Source: Saprospirales bacterium (GTDB lineage: Bacteria > Bacteroidota > Bacteroidia > Chitinophagales > Saprospiraceae). Taken from it: 64,000 nucleotides of DNA. A model generated the notes under the pieces. That model saw only the letters and a program-made list of their open reading frames with translations, did no database searches and had not been told where the DNA came from. A program made the position numbers and the translations under genes. This document shows, piece by piece, positions 44,857 through 54,453 of the stretch (positions within the stretch are counted from its first letter, which is position 1; the number at the start of each line of letters is the position of its first letter). Location of the stretch: contig REEI01000059.1 in NCBI GenBank assembly GCA_007695145.1, forward strand, positions 36,438-100,437, read 5' to 3'.

Positions 44857-45891
44857 TCAGATATCATCATTTTGTCTGAAAAACCAACTGTAGCCCCACA
44901 TAAATTTTCGCATATTGCGATATTGGGCACTCATGAAATCTCCATTGGGAGCACTCACCCAAAACCTCATTTGAAAGTCTTCTCCCTCTGCTTCAGCAGC
45001 ATCATATGGTCCCATTAGAGGACGCTGATGTCTTTGAAATATCTCGTAAAACACCACATCTCCATTTGATCTGGTCAGTTCAATAGTGCAAAATGGAGTT
45101 GTTGAAAGTATAGAGTCACGAGCGTGAAAATTTCTCTCAAATGCTTCTACGCCAATTCTCTGAAAATTGCGCAGATAACTTTCAATCATGCCCGGGTGCA
45201 TGTTTCGGGTAATTTTAGGCATGTTTTCATCAAATGGTCTAATAGAAAATTCAGTTTCACTCACTCTTTCCACTACGAAGGATTCATCCCCCTGGTTGGG
45301 GTAATTCACTTTCACAGACTCAATATCCCTGAGTCTTTCAGCGAACATGGCCCGATCTCTCCATTGGTGTTCCCTCAGGTTGAATCGGGTCCGCAAACTC
45401 CCCTGCCAGTAAGGAATGTGCATAGCATAGGGCTGATTGGCCCCCTCCATTAAAAAATAAGTGCCTTTTTCGTCAGAAGTTACACCACCTATGTAATAGG
45501 AGCGCATCAAATTGTCAGATCGGTCGTATATCTCCACCTTTATTCCCAAACTGCTTATAGTCTGAATTATGTTTTGGTATGCTGCCCTGGGGGGAACAAA
45601 CTTCAACTGCACATCTCTAATGAGTCTGAGTAGCTCTTCCACAGAAGTTGCACTTGCAAGGTATTTCTCGTTCACCAACCATTCATTGCCCTTTCTTGAT
45701 AGCAATACTGGATCTTCCGTCCTTGTAGCAATAAAAATTTTTCCAATGCGATCAGTATCTTCTACGGCGAATCGGCGATCACTGGTATCAATGGTAGATC
45801 GGGTTGAACCAGTCTGACCGGAGAAGTAATACACAAGGCCTCCCAGTATCAAAAATATTCCCAAATAAATTAATGTTCGTTTCATGCTCAC
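44857..45891 (-). CDS. DUF4340 membrane-anchored protein
   Basis: A 344-residue protein with one N-terminal transmembrane helix (LIYLGIFLILGGLVYYFSG) and a large periplasmic domain of the DUF4340 family (RKGNEWLVNEKYLASATSVE, then YQNIIQTISSLGIKVEIYD, and YIGGVTSDEKGTYFLM). DUF4340 genes often lie next to GldG-like ABC components, and here it follows gldG after 250 bases. It probably acts with this transporter in the periplasm. An in-frame ATG six bases inside gives an alternative start. Confidence 0.85.
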   Translation of the reverse strand: MSMKRTLIYLGIFLILGGLVYYFSGQTGSTRSTIDTSDRRFAVEDTDRIGKIFIATRTEDPVLLSRKGNEWLVNEKYLASATSVEELLRLIRDVQLKFVPPRAAYQNIIQTISSLGIKVEIYDRSDNLMRSYYIGGVTSDEKGTYFLMEGANQPYAMHIPYWQGSLRTRFNLREHQWRDRAMFAERLRDIESVKVNYPNQGDESFVVERVSETEFSIRPFDENMPKITRNMHPGMIESYLRNFQRIGVEAFERNFHARDSILSTTPFCTIELTRSNGDVVFYEIFQRHQRPLMGPYDAAEAEGEDFQMRFWVSAPNGDFMSAQYRNMRKFMWGYSWFFRQNDDI

Positions 45892-46141
45892 TTATTTCTA
45901 AAATTATTATTTTCGGATTTACCGCTAAACTACAGGTAGCATACCGTAGACTTTTTAACTGCTGCTTTCCATTCCTTCTATACTTCACACCTATGAAAAA
46001 AAAAATGGAGTTTTTTGCAATTGTTCTTATCAGGTTCTATATCGAGCCCCAAACCAAAGGGCTATTGCTTACAATTACAAATTTTCAGGATCAAACATTC
46101 TACGCTCAATTAATAAATTCCATCACAGATCACCCGATTGC
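45892..46141. other. gap between gldG and the DUF4340 gene, 250 bases
   Basis: A plus-strand frame stays open across this gap (45804-46178), but it overlaps the ends of both flanking genes and resembles no protein. No promoter match or hairpin is evident. The gap is long for an operon, so the DUF4340 gene may have its own promoter. Confidence 0.35.
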
Positions 46142-47836
46142 CTATCCACTATACCGCCTTTTCCGTATGAAGTTATAAGCCAGCCCAAATATAACCACAA
46201 AAATTACCGGAATTCCAATATTAAACAATTGCCAATTCAATCTTTCGGATCTAGCCCTGACCTGGTTTAGCATTCTGAGTTTGATATCCCTACTTCTTGC
46301 CTGTAGTATACCATCCTCATCTAGCAAATATTCTATGCTGTTAAGGACAAAATCCTTATTGGCGTACAACCGGCGTTCGTAGGGATTTAAGCCAACTGGG
46401 CGAATTTCTCCTGTTCCGGGATGAAAGGAGTTTAGTGCCACATCGCCATCACTTATTACAATCATAGCCCCGTTATTTACTTTTGGGATGAAACTCCTGT
46501 CCAATTGAGCTAGCGTCCTTTCCATATCTTCTGTAACTCGATTTTCAAACAAGGAATAAAATTCACCCTCAAGCAAAACAGCGAGCGGCAAATGCGGTCT
46601 ATTGAAACGCTCTGGTTCAGGATCATATCGAAGGATATCAAAATTCACTTGAGCGGGAATCATTTGAAATCTGCTGTATTCCGAGGTTGAGAGAAGGATA
46701 GTTTTATCAACTTTACCTTTTGTTCGTATAGTATCAATAGAACTGGGAAAAAACATATTCACCCTATCCAAAGCCTTAACAATGGGGTGGTCAGATCTAG
46801 GGGCGACAAGAGGATAGTAAAACCAGGGGAATAGGTCCATCTGCTGACCTGAGCCAACCCTTCCTATAACCATAGGTATCCTCGAACATTCCAGATCTTG
46901 CACCAGATCGGGATTGATTCTAACACCATATCTAAAAAACATATCATCGAGATTCAAATCATATTCCCAGGGAACAAAATTCCGATGTCGACGAACTGAA
47001 TCTATATTGATATTTAACTTGTTGATCATCCAAAGTACCTTTCCCCCGCTCATAATGTATTGATCCAGAATAAATTTATTCCGCTCTCTGAAAGGCTCTG
47101 TAGGTCGGGCAACTATTAGAAGGGGGATTATATCAGGATCTATAAAAGTCAACGAATCAAGATTTATCCTTCCGACCCGATAATAATTCCTTAAGCTGCG
47201 GTTTACATCTGCCAGTTCTGCAGAAGTGGCCTCTCCCTGTCCCTCCGTGTATGCAATAGTAGGCTGAACAGCAGTCCTTAGTTTAGCAATAGCATTGGCA
47301 AATTTATATTCTAAAAGGCTGATAGAATTATTGATGGTGACTTGCGGATCTACGCCTGGCACTTCATTTTCCAATAGATTTACAACTATATATCTATTTC
47401 CAAAGTAAAAGATTGCATAGGGGTAAATGATTCTCTCGCTGGATTCCCCCTGATCAACTATCCTCATTGTAATGGGAAATATTTCATCTTTCGCCAATTC
47501 TTCCCGCCTGAGGTTCACCTCTTGCACATCACCTATATTCGGGTCTTCAAACTCAAATTCGATATTGGGATTGATGTTTCGAAATTGCCTTAGCATATCA
47601 GCCGTTGCAGTTTGTAATCTCTGGAAGCCGGCGGGAAAGTTTCCATCCAACAGCACCCTTACATATACAACATCTGTTACGTTTTCAAGCACTCTTTTGG
47701 TGGGTTCTGTAAGTGTAAATCTCTTGTCTTCTGTAAGGTCAATATGGGTATACACATAACCTGCCATCAAATTAACCAGGATTAGAATCCCGGTCAAAAG
47801 AATGAGGTTTATCAGATGCTTATACTTTTCTTTCAT
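46142..47836 (-). CDS. gldG: GldG, gliding-associated ABC transporter auxiliary protein
   Basis: A 564-residue protein with an N-terminal helix (INLILLTGILILVNLMAGYV), a long periplasmic domain and a C-terminal helix (IGIPVIFVVIFGLAYNFI) followed by RKRR. LTEPTKRVLENV and YTEGQGEATSAEL match GldG/IftA-type ABC proteins. With GldA and GldF it forms the transporter needed for gliding motility in Flavobacterium; its cargo is not known, and homologues occur in non-gliding members. The gene is 16 bases downstream of gldF. Confidence 0.9.
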   Translation of the reverse strand: MKEKYKHLINLILLTGILILVNLMAGYVYTHIDLTEDKRFTLTEPTKRVLENVTDVVYVRVLLDGNFPAGFQRLQTATADMLRQFRNINPNIEFEFEDPNIGDVQEVNLRREELAKDEIFPITMRIVDQGESSERIIYPYAIFYFGNRYIVVNLLENEVPGVDPQVTINNSISLLEYKFANAIAKLRTAVQPTIAYTEGQGEATSAELADVNRSLRNYYRVGRINLDSLTFIDPDIIPLLIVARPTEPFRERNKFILDQYIMSGGKVLWMINKLNINIDSVRRHRNFVPWEYDLNLDDMFFRYGVRINPDLVQDLECSRIPMVIGRVGSGQQMDLFPWFYYPLVAPRSDHPIVKALDRVNMFFPSSIDTIRTKGKVDKTILLSTSEYSRFQMIPAQVNFDILRYDPEPERFNRPHLPLAVLLEGEFYSLFENRVTEDMERTLAQLDRSFIPKVNNGAMIVISDGDVALNSFHPGTGEIRPVGLNPYERRLYANKDFVLNSIEYLLDEDGILQARSRDIKLRMLNQVRARSERLNWQLFNIGIPVIFVVIFGLAYNFIRKRRYSG

Positions 47837-47852
47837 AATTGCTATCTTTTAC

Positions 47853-48581
47853 CTAGCGCTTGTTTTGGATATTGTAATGTGCAATCGCTAGAAAAAATAT
47901 TGAGGTGGTTAAAAAATAAACCACATCACGAGTATCAATTATCCCTCTGCTTATGGATGCATAGTGGTAATCAATGCCAAGCGATTCGATAAATACATCC
48001 AAACCACCTACAAAAACCGGCAACCTGCTGATGTAAAAAAAGCCGTAATACATAAAGAAGCATAGGAATGCGCCGAGCAAAAAGGCCACAATTTGGTTTC
48101 TACTGATGGAGGAAGCGAGAATGCCTATTGATGTAAAAACCATTCCCAAAAACAATAGTCCGAGAAACGAACCCCAAATAGCTCCACTATCAAGATTTCC
48201 TCTAGGTGACCCCAACTCATGCATGGTATAATAATAAAGGAGAGTCGGCAAAATGGAAAATACCACCAACACCATTGCAGCTAAGTACTTACCAGTTAAA
48301 ATCTCAGATGTCCTAAGTGGTTTTGTTGCCAACAACTCGAAGGTGTTGTTTGACCATTCTTCTGAAATAGACCTCATGGTTATAGCCGGAATGAGAAAAA
48401 TAAATATGAGAGGGGCAATGCTAAAAAGAGGGTCAAGAGTCGCAAAGGGTTGGTGCAAAAGACTGGTATCCGGGAATACAAAAAGAAACAAACCTGTCAT
48501 CAACAAGAAGACAATAATGGCCAGATAGCCTATCAGAGAGCTGAAGAATGAATTGATTTCCTTAAAAAAAACACTGTACAT
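47853..48581 (-). CDS. gldF: GldF, ABC transporter permease
   Basis: A 242-residue membrane protein with six hydrophobic segments. It begins with MYSVFFKEINSFFSSLIGYL, includes MRSISEEWSNNTFELLATKPLR, the coupling-helix region of ABC-2 type permeases, and ends with a helix followed by YNIQNKR. It is the permease of the GldA-F-G complex, lying 24 bases after gldA and 16 before gldG. Family length is about 240 residues. Confidence 0.9.
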   Translation of the reverse strand: MYSVFFKEINSFFSSLIGYLAIIVFLLMTGLFLFVFPDTSLLHQPFATLDPLFSIAPLIFIFLIPAITMRSISEEWSNNTFELLATKPLRTSEILTGKYLAAMVLVVFSILPTLLYYYTMHELGSPRGNLDSGAIWGSFLGLLFLGMVFTSIGILASSISRNQIVAFLLGAFLCFFMYYGFFYISRLPVFVGGLDVFIESLGIDYHYASISRGIIDTRDVVYFLTTSIFFLAIAHYNIQNKR

Positions 48582-48605
48582 AAATCTCTTACTACTATTC
48601 CTTTA

Positions 48606-49544
48606 TTATTTATTATTCCCTTGTTTGGACTTTCCGGTCAATTCCTGAAAAACCTGTTCCATACTGGTTGTCAATTGATTCATCTCCAGGATTACCAGGC
48701 CATGGCCTGAACAGTATTGAAAGACGGTTTGCCTAAAGTCTTCATCAGATGATTTTTTGCCCTTGATCAACCACTCCCCTTTTTTCACCTTTCTCTTATC
48801 CACCAAACCGGGAATACTTTCGAGAACATCAGCATTCACACTGGATTGGAAAAGCACCCTAACAGAAACAAATTCCTGATTGTCCTTGGAGCTGAGTTCA
48901 CCAATGGGCGAATCCATGACCAATTTCCCCCTATCAATAATGAGTACCCTATCACAAATAGCTTCTACTTCCTGCATAATATGGCTGGAAAAGATAACAG
49001 TTTTTGCCTCACCCAACTCTTTAATCAAGTTGCGAATCTCTACAATTTGGTTGGGATCCAGGCCTGAAGTTGGCTCGTCAAGAATAAGGACCTCTGGATC
49101 GTGCAGAATCGCCTGAGAAAGACCTACCCTCTGACGATATCCCCTTGAGAGCTGCTCTATTTTCTTATTTTGCTCAAGCCCAAGGCCTGTCATTTCAATT
49201 ACTTCATTTATCCGATTGCGTATGTTAGAAATTCCGTAAAATTTCGCACAAATTTGAAGAAACTCCCGCACATAAAGTTCTTTATACAGGGGATTGTGCT
49301 CAGGCAAATAACCCAATTTCCTCCTTACTGCAAGGCTATCAGTTCGTGTATCAATCCCACATATACTGGCACTGCCTTTACTCTGCTCAATGTAACAGGT
49401 CAGAATTTTCATAGTAGTTGATTTCCCTGCTCCATTTGGACCGAGAAAACCAACCACCTCACCCCTATTGACCACAAAGCTAACATCGTTTACAGCGGCT
49501 TGATGACCATAGAATTTGTACAAATTCTCAACAACTACAGACAT
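48606..49544 (-). CDS. gldA: GldA, ABC transporter ATP-binding protein
   Basis: A 312-residue ATPase. Walker A GPNGAGKST at 35-43, signature LSRGYRQR at 132-139, Walker B VLILDEP at 152-158, and the switch His in FSSHIMQEVEAICD. The C-terminal extension of about 80 residues is usual for GldA. In Flavobacterium johnsoniae gldA is unlinked from gldFG; here all three are contiguous. It begins 12 bases after truB, so expression may be tied to the truB-uppP-ftsX genes. Confidence 0.92.
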   Translation of the reverse strand: MSVVVENLYKFYGHQAAVNDVSFVVNRGEVVGFLGPNGAGKSTTMKILTCYIEQSKGSASICGIDTRTDSLAVRRKLGYLPEHNPLYKELYVREFLQICAKFYGISNIRNRINEVIEMTGLGLEQNKKIEQLSRGYRQRVGLSQAILHDPEVLILDEPTSGLDPNQIVEIRNLIKELGEAKTVIFSSHIMQEVEAICDRVLIIDRGKLVMDSPIGELSSKDNQEFVSVRVLFQSSVNADVLESIPGLVDKRKVKKGEWLIKGKKSSDEDFRQTVFQYCSGHGLVILEMNQLTTSMEQVFQELTGKSKQGNNK

Positions 49545-49556
49545 TCGTATATTTGA

Positions 49557-50306
49557 TTATTCAACATTTTCACTTCTTATTGCCCCGACTACCGAACCTA
49601 ACGCGAAAACAAGATCATCTATTTCAAAAGCATCGGACGACCTTTGCTCCCCAACAGCAGTCCGGTTTAAGCTGGACAGATATCCGCCGAGCCCGAGTAC
49701 TTGACCCAAATCATGAGCTAGAGAGCGGATGTAGGTACCCTTGCTACAAACCACCCTGAATTCAATCTCAGGGTTGTTAAATGAAAGGATTTCAAACTCA
49801 AAAATTTTAACCAATCGCTTTTCAGGCAAAACATGCTCGCCTCGTCTCGCCATTTTATAAAGCGGTACCCCGTCCTTTTTAAGAGCCGAAAAAACTGGTG
49901 GCCGCTGGTAAATCTCACCTATAAAACCGGATACAGCAGATTTAATTTCTTCAAACCTGATATCTGCAGTTGAAACCCTATTTTCTTCTTCAGTCTCACC
50001 ATCAAAGGATGCTGTTACGGCTCCTAATTTAATTATCCCTACATACTCCTTTGTGGCATCAATCCATTGATTCAGTGATTTGGTCCCCGGGCCTATACCG
50101 ATTATAACCAAACCAGTGGCGAGTGGGTCTAATGTGCCACCGTGACCGATTTTTACTTTTTTCTTGTTGAGGACATATTTCAACCTACCCCGTAGCTTCG
50201 CAACCAAATCAAATGAGGTCCATCCAGAGGGTTTATAAACTGCAACTGTAAAGCCCTCCTTCGGATTGGCCTGGCTTAATGGGTCGTTTTTAGTAAAGTG
50301 CCTCAA
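49557..50306 (-). CDS. truB: TruB, tRNA pseudouridine-55 synthase
   Basis: TruB makes pseudouridine at position 55 of the tRNA T-loop. The 249-residue protein has the catalytic GHGGTLDPLATG with Asp60, preceded by YKPSGWTSFDLVAKLR, then YVGIIKLGAVTASFDGE, VFSALKKDGVPLYKMARRG, and CSKGTYIRSLAHDLG, all standard. The length is at the short end, without the PUA domain of E. coli TruB, which is usual in this phylum. One base separates it from uppP. Confidence 0.94.
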   Translation of the reverse strand: MRHFTKNDPLSQANPKEGFTVAVYKPSGWTSFDLVAKLRGRLKYVLNKKKVKIGHGGTLDPLATGLVIIGIGPGTKSLNQWIDATKEYVGIIKLGAVTASFDGETEEENRVSTADIRFEEIKSAVSGFIGEIYQRPPVFSALKKDGVPLYKMARRGEHVLPEKRLVKIFEFEILSFNNPEIEFRVVCSKGTYIRSLAHDLGQVLGLGGYLSSLNRTAVGEQRSSDAFEIDDLVFALGSVVGAIRSENVE

Positions 50307-50307
50307 T

Positions 50308-51111
50308 TCAAAAAACAGTTTTATAAATGAGCAGGAACAAACCCATGGCCGCGCAATAGAACCCGAACCATTTCAAACTGGCATTTCTCACCATTGCAAT
50401 CATTACTTTACAAGCAAATATACCTGTGAAAAAGGCTGCAAAAAACCCAACAGTGAGTCCACTTATACTTGCCATTAACACATAGTCGCCTTTGATCATC
50501 TCTACTACATCTAAAACCCCCTTACCGAGAATAAGTGGCAGTACGATCAAAAAAGAAAACTGGGCAGCCTCTTTGCGGTCTATTTTTAAAATGACAGCCG
50601 TACAAATAGTAGCTCCTGAGCGTGAAATGCCTGGGAGCAAAGCAAATGCCTGAGCAATCCCAATGATAATAGAGTCTTTATAGGTAACATTTCGGTGATT
50701 ATTTTGAATAATGTCCGCAGTAAATAGCAGGGCAGCTGTAATCAAAAGCATGGAACCGACAAGGAGCAGCCTACCATCAAATAAAGCAGCCATCTGGTCT
50801 TCAAAAAAAAGCCCAATGAAACCAGCGGGAATCATCGTAATGGCTATTTTAAAAAAGTAAGGTGTAGACCCCCCACCTGAGGTCAAATCAATATTTCTGA
50901 ATAAGGTGGCTATCTCTTTCCTGAAAACCACCACCGTACTCAATGCAGTTGCTACATGTAGCGCTACAGTCATTGCAAGGCTCTCTTCAGCCAAGCTCTG
51001 ATCTCCAAGGAAATATTTGGTGATTTCAAGATGACCACTACTGCTGACAGGCAAAAACTCTGTCAAGCCCTGAACCACCCCCAATATGAGGCTTTCAAGA
51101 AATTCGGACAT
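50308..51111 (-). CDS. uppP: UppP, undecaprenyl-diphosphatase
   Basis: UppP (BacA) dephosphorylates undecaprenyl diphosphate to recycle the lipid carrier for peptidoglycan and glycan export. The 267-residue membrane protein has the catalytic motif GLTEFLPVSSSGH (15-27) and the second motif ALLPGISRSGAT, with seven or eight helices. It is one base from truB and 15 bases from the DUF3098 gene. The DUF368 gene at 16.9 kb should act in the same cycle. Confidence 0.95.
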   Translation of the reverse strand: MSEFLESLILGVVQGLTEFLPVSSSGHLEITKYFLGDQSLAEESLAMTVALHVATALSTVVVFRKEIATLFRNIDLTSGGGSTPYFFKIAITMIPAGFIGLFFEDQMAALFDGRLLLVGSMLLITAALLFTADIIQNNHRNVTYKDSIIIGIAQAFALLPGISRSGATICTAVILKIDRKEAAQFSFLIVLPLILGKGVLDVVEMIKGDYVLMASISGLTVGFFAAFFTGIFACKVMIAMVRNASLKWFGFYCAAMGLFLLIYKTVF

Positions 51112-51126
51112 CTGAAGTAAAGTGAT

Positions 51127-51441
51127 TTATTTTTTAAAAATTGCTACAAACTGAAGTATTAATCCAGCGAGGATTAAAAATGGTGCAATCGTTGTGCGCC
51201 TATGGCTGTAAATAAGAGACTCGTCCCAAACATCAGGAGAGGGCATGCTTCCACCCATCATAAGAATCAATCCGGCAGCTATAAGTGCCAATCCGATGAA
51301 CATCCATTTAAAGGATTCTCTCCCAAAAAGCATAGGCACTTGTTCTACTACTTTCCTGGGACTCCTCCTTGTGGACTGTCCGCTCTTCCTGCCAGAGGTG
51401 GATACAATTTTTCGTTTACTACCTTTCTTTTCCTGATTCAT
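51127..51441 (-). CDS. DUF3098 membrane protein
   Basis: A 104-residue protein with a basic N-terminus (KKGSKRKIVSTSGRKSG) and two transmembrane helices (FIGLALIAAGLILMMGG and IAPFLILAGLILQFVAI) separated by PDVWDESLIYSHRRTT, the DUF3098 signature. This small gene lies between ftsX and uppP across Bacteroidota; its function is unknown, though the fixed neighbourhood suggests a role at the division or lipid-carrier machinery. Confidence 0.9.
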   Translation of the reverse strand: MNQEKKGSKRKIVSTSGRKSGQSTRRSPRKVVEQVPMLFGRESFKWMFIGLALIAAGLILMMGGSMPSPDVWDESLIYSHRRTTIAPFLILAGLILQFVAIFKK

Positions 51442-51538
51442 TGAAAGTTATTTACAGATTACAAAGTTAGTTTATTTGTTCATTATTACAAAATATTCCA
51501 CCAAATTAACTCATGGACCAGGGCCATCCCAATCTAAG

Positions 51539-52393
51539 CTACCTACCTGGATTGAGATATTGATTCAATGTTAGCCAGGTACAAAGGAAGCTAAAGATAC
51601 CGGCTCCAAGCGGCAATCCACCTACCAGAAAAATAATATTTTCTAAATCCGACCCTTGAATAACAGTTAAGGGGTTGTCATAGGCCAGATAAATAATGCC
51701 TCCAATTGCGCCCAAAGCGATCACCCCACTTATCGTACCCAGAAAAAAAGACTTAATGAGGTAAGGCCTCCTAATGAAACCCCTGGAAGCACCAACCAAT
51801 TCCATGGTTTCTATCTCTCGTCTATCCGCATAGAGTGCGAGTTTGGTAGTATTATAAATCAAAATAATGGATAGCATTAGGAATAATAAGCCAAATCCGG
51901 CAAACCACCAGGCCAAATTTTCAAGATTACTGTGAAAATCAAGCACTAGTCGGTCCTGATAATGGATTTCCTCAATCAGGGAGCTTTTCTCTTTGAAATT
52001 TCTTCTGATTTTACTGAGTTCAGCAGGGGTAAACCAATCGGCTTTGACATTGAATATTACCATGTCCCTAAAAGGACTTTTATCATCCTCCCACCAATCG
52101 GAGCCAGTAACATCCATTCCAAGGACCTTAAGGGCCTCTTCGGGTGGCAAGTGGACTATGCTTCCTTCCAGAATTCGCTCATCCGCCTCAAGAAAGTCCA
52201 TTACCTCTGATAATTGATCAGAGGTACTTCCATCTCTTATCTCAACAGCAATATCGGTGGTTTCCTTCAACCAATTGACTAATTCACCGGAAAAAATATA
52301 GGCAGCCCCAATTAGCCCCAATATCAACATCACAATTGTTGTACTGGTAAAGGGAATCAGGTAGTTAGGCCGGATTTTTATTCTTTTGAGCAC
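51539..52393 (-). CDS. ftsX: FtsX, cell-division permease-like protein
   Basis: FtsX couples the FtsE ATPase to periplasmic cell-wall hydrolysis at division. The 284-residue protein has a first helix (TTIVMLILGLIGAAYIFSG), a periplasmic loop of about 130 residues, then three helices with the conserved IYNTTKLALYADRREIETM and GASRGFIRRPYLIKSFFLG. FtsE is not encoded nearby. The gene heads the minus-strand run with DUF3098, uppP, truB and the gld genes. Confidence 0.92.
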   Translation of the reverse strand: MLKRIKIRPNYLIPFTSTTIVMLILGLIGAAYIFSGELVNWLKETTDIAVEIRDGSTSDQLSEVMDFLEADERILEGSIVHLPPEEALKVLGMDVTGSDWWEDDKSPFRDMVIFNVKADWFTPAELSKIRRNFKEKSSLIEEIHYQDRLVLDFHSNLENLAWWFAGFGLLFLMLSIILIYNTTKLALYADRREIETMELVGASRGFIRRPYLIKSFFLGTISGVIALGAIGGIIYLAYDNPLTVIQGSDLENIIFLVGGLPLGAGIFSFLCTWLTLNQYLNPGR

Positions 52394-52991
52394 TGGATTT
52401 CTTTTTTCATTACTTTAAAACTACATAAAACTCTAGCACAACGGATCATCTAAACCTTAATTAACATCCCATAAAAATCGTTCCTTTCAGGCACTCAAAA
52501 GAACACCAGGGAAGTAATAATTGTGTTAAGTTGCTCTACCTCCTTTTGGCTGCCTGGTTTCAGATCACATTTCCAAAAATCTCGCTGGAAAATCCTAATT
52601 AAACAGGTTTCCTACCGCAAAAAAAATCTAAACACCACCTCCCTGCTTACTAAATTCTAAATGCCAATAGCGTACCCTTTACTTAGGCTTTACAGTAATC
52701 GTTAACAGAATCCAGTTCCAAACATGCAAAATTAATACAATTAATCATATTTAACGATTTGGAGCCAGGTCAATTATAGACCGAAACTTTTAAAACTCCA
52801 TCAAACAATTATTAGTTCTCGCCTGTGCATCTGTCTTACTGCAGATTAAGCAAACGCAATTGATACAATTGAAAACATTCGGCATTATGAATCATTACAT
52901 TAATGGAGCCTATTAACCATATGAAATACCAGGTTCAAGCACCATCTTTATCAAAATTTAATGACCTTTGTGTCTCTAAAATTCTAAAGCA
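52394..52991. other. divergent intergenic region, 598 bases
   Basis: The longest gap in the window, between ftsX (minus) and the RskA-like gene (plus). TAATTTTG on the minus strand (52734-52727) matches the -7 consensus but is about 330 bases from ftsX and has no paired TTG. No gene, RNA or clear hairpin is seen. An ECF sigma gene expected beside the RskA-like protein is absent. Confidence 0.45.
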
Positions 52992-53762
52992 TTGAAATTA
53001 TCAGAATATAAAGAATCCGGAATTTTGTACGCATATGTACTTGGAGTTTTAGACCCAGAGCGCACTGAACAGCTGCATGAGGACCTTGAGACCAATGTTG
53101 CGCTTAGAAAAGAACTCAATGAAATAGAGCAAAGCCTTGCCAATTTCAAAGCAAACTTCACTAAAAATGCCTCAGGTAAACCTCCATCTTCTGGGAAAGT
53201 GAAATCAAGCCCTGCTCAAAGAGGAAAGACTCAAAAAGGTCAACGGTTGGTATTTGGGATATTAATAATTTTAGTTGTCGGCCTGGTTTTTTTGTTCCTT
53301 TCGACACTTTACGAGCGTGCTTCTTATCAAACCCAACTTATGGAATCCCGCGAAATTATTCTTGAGGAACAAGCAAGAGTGGACAGTTTGAATTCAAGGA
53401 TTCAAACTCTTGAAAACAGCTTTTCAAACTGGATTGAAGGAAATGAATCTCAAAGGACCTTTTCTGGCAGCAGTAGATATTCTGGTCTGCGGGCAATTAT
53501 GATTCCTGATCATACTAATTCCAGGGTGTTAATCTACTTTAATCAAACTCCAGATATACCTGAAAATCAATCTATTCAATTGTGGGGAAGATCCGGAAAT
53601 GAGTGGAGAAAAACCGGCTTAATAAGCTGGGGTGATATAAGAGAAGAGAAAGGTTTGAACTTTTTTATTTTACCCTTGGGAAGTTCTCTGCCCGAAATGG
53701 CAACTCTGGAATCAAATCAAAGTGCCAGAGAGCCGGATATGAGTAGTGTACTATTTAGATGA
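52992..53762 (+). CDS. RskA-like anti-sigma factor
   Basis: A 256-residue protein with a cytoplasmic N-terminus (ILYAYVLGVLDPERTEQL, typical of anti-sigma-K start regions), a transmembrane helix at about 86-104, a coiled coil at about 117-145, and a C-terminal anti-sigma-K (RskA) domain (LRAIMIPDHTNSRVLIYFN, SIQLWGRSG). The only possible start is a TTG at 52992, because an in-frame TAA lies at 52977 and the next Met is past residue 115. No sigma gene is adjacent, so its partner is unknown. It is 48 bases upstream of the OsmC gene. Confidence 0.75.
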   Translation: MKLSEYKESGILYAYVLGVLDPERTEQLHEDLETNVALRKELNEIEQSLANFKANFTKNASGKPPSSGKVKSSPAQRGKTQKGQRLVFGILIILVVGLVFLFLSTLYERASYQTQLMESREIILEEQARVDSLNSRIQTLENSFSNWIEGNESQRTFSGSSRYSGLRAIMIPDHTNSRVLIYFNQTPDIPENQSIQLWGRSGNEWRKTGLISWGDIREEKGLNFFILPLGSSLPEMATLESNQSAREPDMSSVLFR

Positions 53763-53810
53763 CATTTTAAATACCCTATTTGAATCATCAACAGTAAAAT
53801 ATAAAGAATT

Positions 53811-54221
53811 ATGAAACTTACGATCAAGAATACCGACAAGCATCTGGATTACACCATTAGCAAAGGAGAGACCTACTCCATGAGGATGAATGCAAATGGA
53901 GAAGGAATAAGTCCAATGGAGGCATTATTAGGTGCAGTAGCAGCCTGCAGCTCCGTAGACACTGAGGTCATACTCGAAAAGATGAAGCAAAAACCCCGAA
54001 GTCTCAGAGTCGAAGCAAGCGCCAAAAGAGTCGAGGACCAGGTTCCTAAGATTTTTAAGGAAATTCACCTCAAATTTATATTGGAGGGCAACAATATCAA
54101 ACTCCCCTCAGCCGAAAAGGCCATATCTATGGCAGTAAAAAAGTACTGTTCTGTAGGAAGCTCACTTCGACCAGAAATTCCAATCACATACGAAATTGAA
54201 ATAATACCGACCAAAGAGTGA
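53811..54221 (+). CDS. OsmC family protein
   Basis: A 136-residue OsmC/Ohr-fold protein, a family that reduces organic hydroperoxides with two Cys residues. Cys46 lies in LLGAVAACSSVDTEVIL and Cys113 in KKYCSVGSSLRP, the usual pair. The N-terminus MKLTIKNTDKHLDY is of the YhfA-like subgroup, whose substrates are less certain than those of Ohr. It follows the RskA-like gene by 48 bases and could be cotranscribed with it. Confidence 0.88.
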   Translation: MKLTIKNTDKHLDYTISKGETYSMRMNANGEGISPMEALLGAVAACSSVDTEVILEKMKQKPRSLRVEASAKRVEDQVPKIFKEIHLKFILEGNNIKLPSAEKAISMAVKKYCSVGSSLRPEIPITYEIEIIPTKE

Positions 54222-54453
54222 AGGCTTTAGACTCAGTTTGGTCCCTTCCACAACTGGGCTTATCAAACTGGTCGAATGACCAAAATTGCAATAGGGCAAA
54301 AAAGTTATTGATCGATAATTCAAAAAATTATCCACGAAAAATAATTCAGTCAGACTGTTCAATCAATGAGCTTTGCACTTACCCGCAATGGCAAAACTGG
54401 CTCATCAGAACAAGATGGTCAAGATTAAGTGGTAGTTATACTGAGCAGTATCA

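Noticed and set aside
45804..46178. Plus-strand frame covering the gap between gldG and DUF4340
   Set aside because: It overlaps the well-supported minus-strand genes on both sides and has no recognisable motif.
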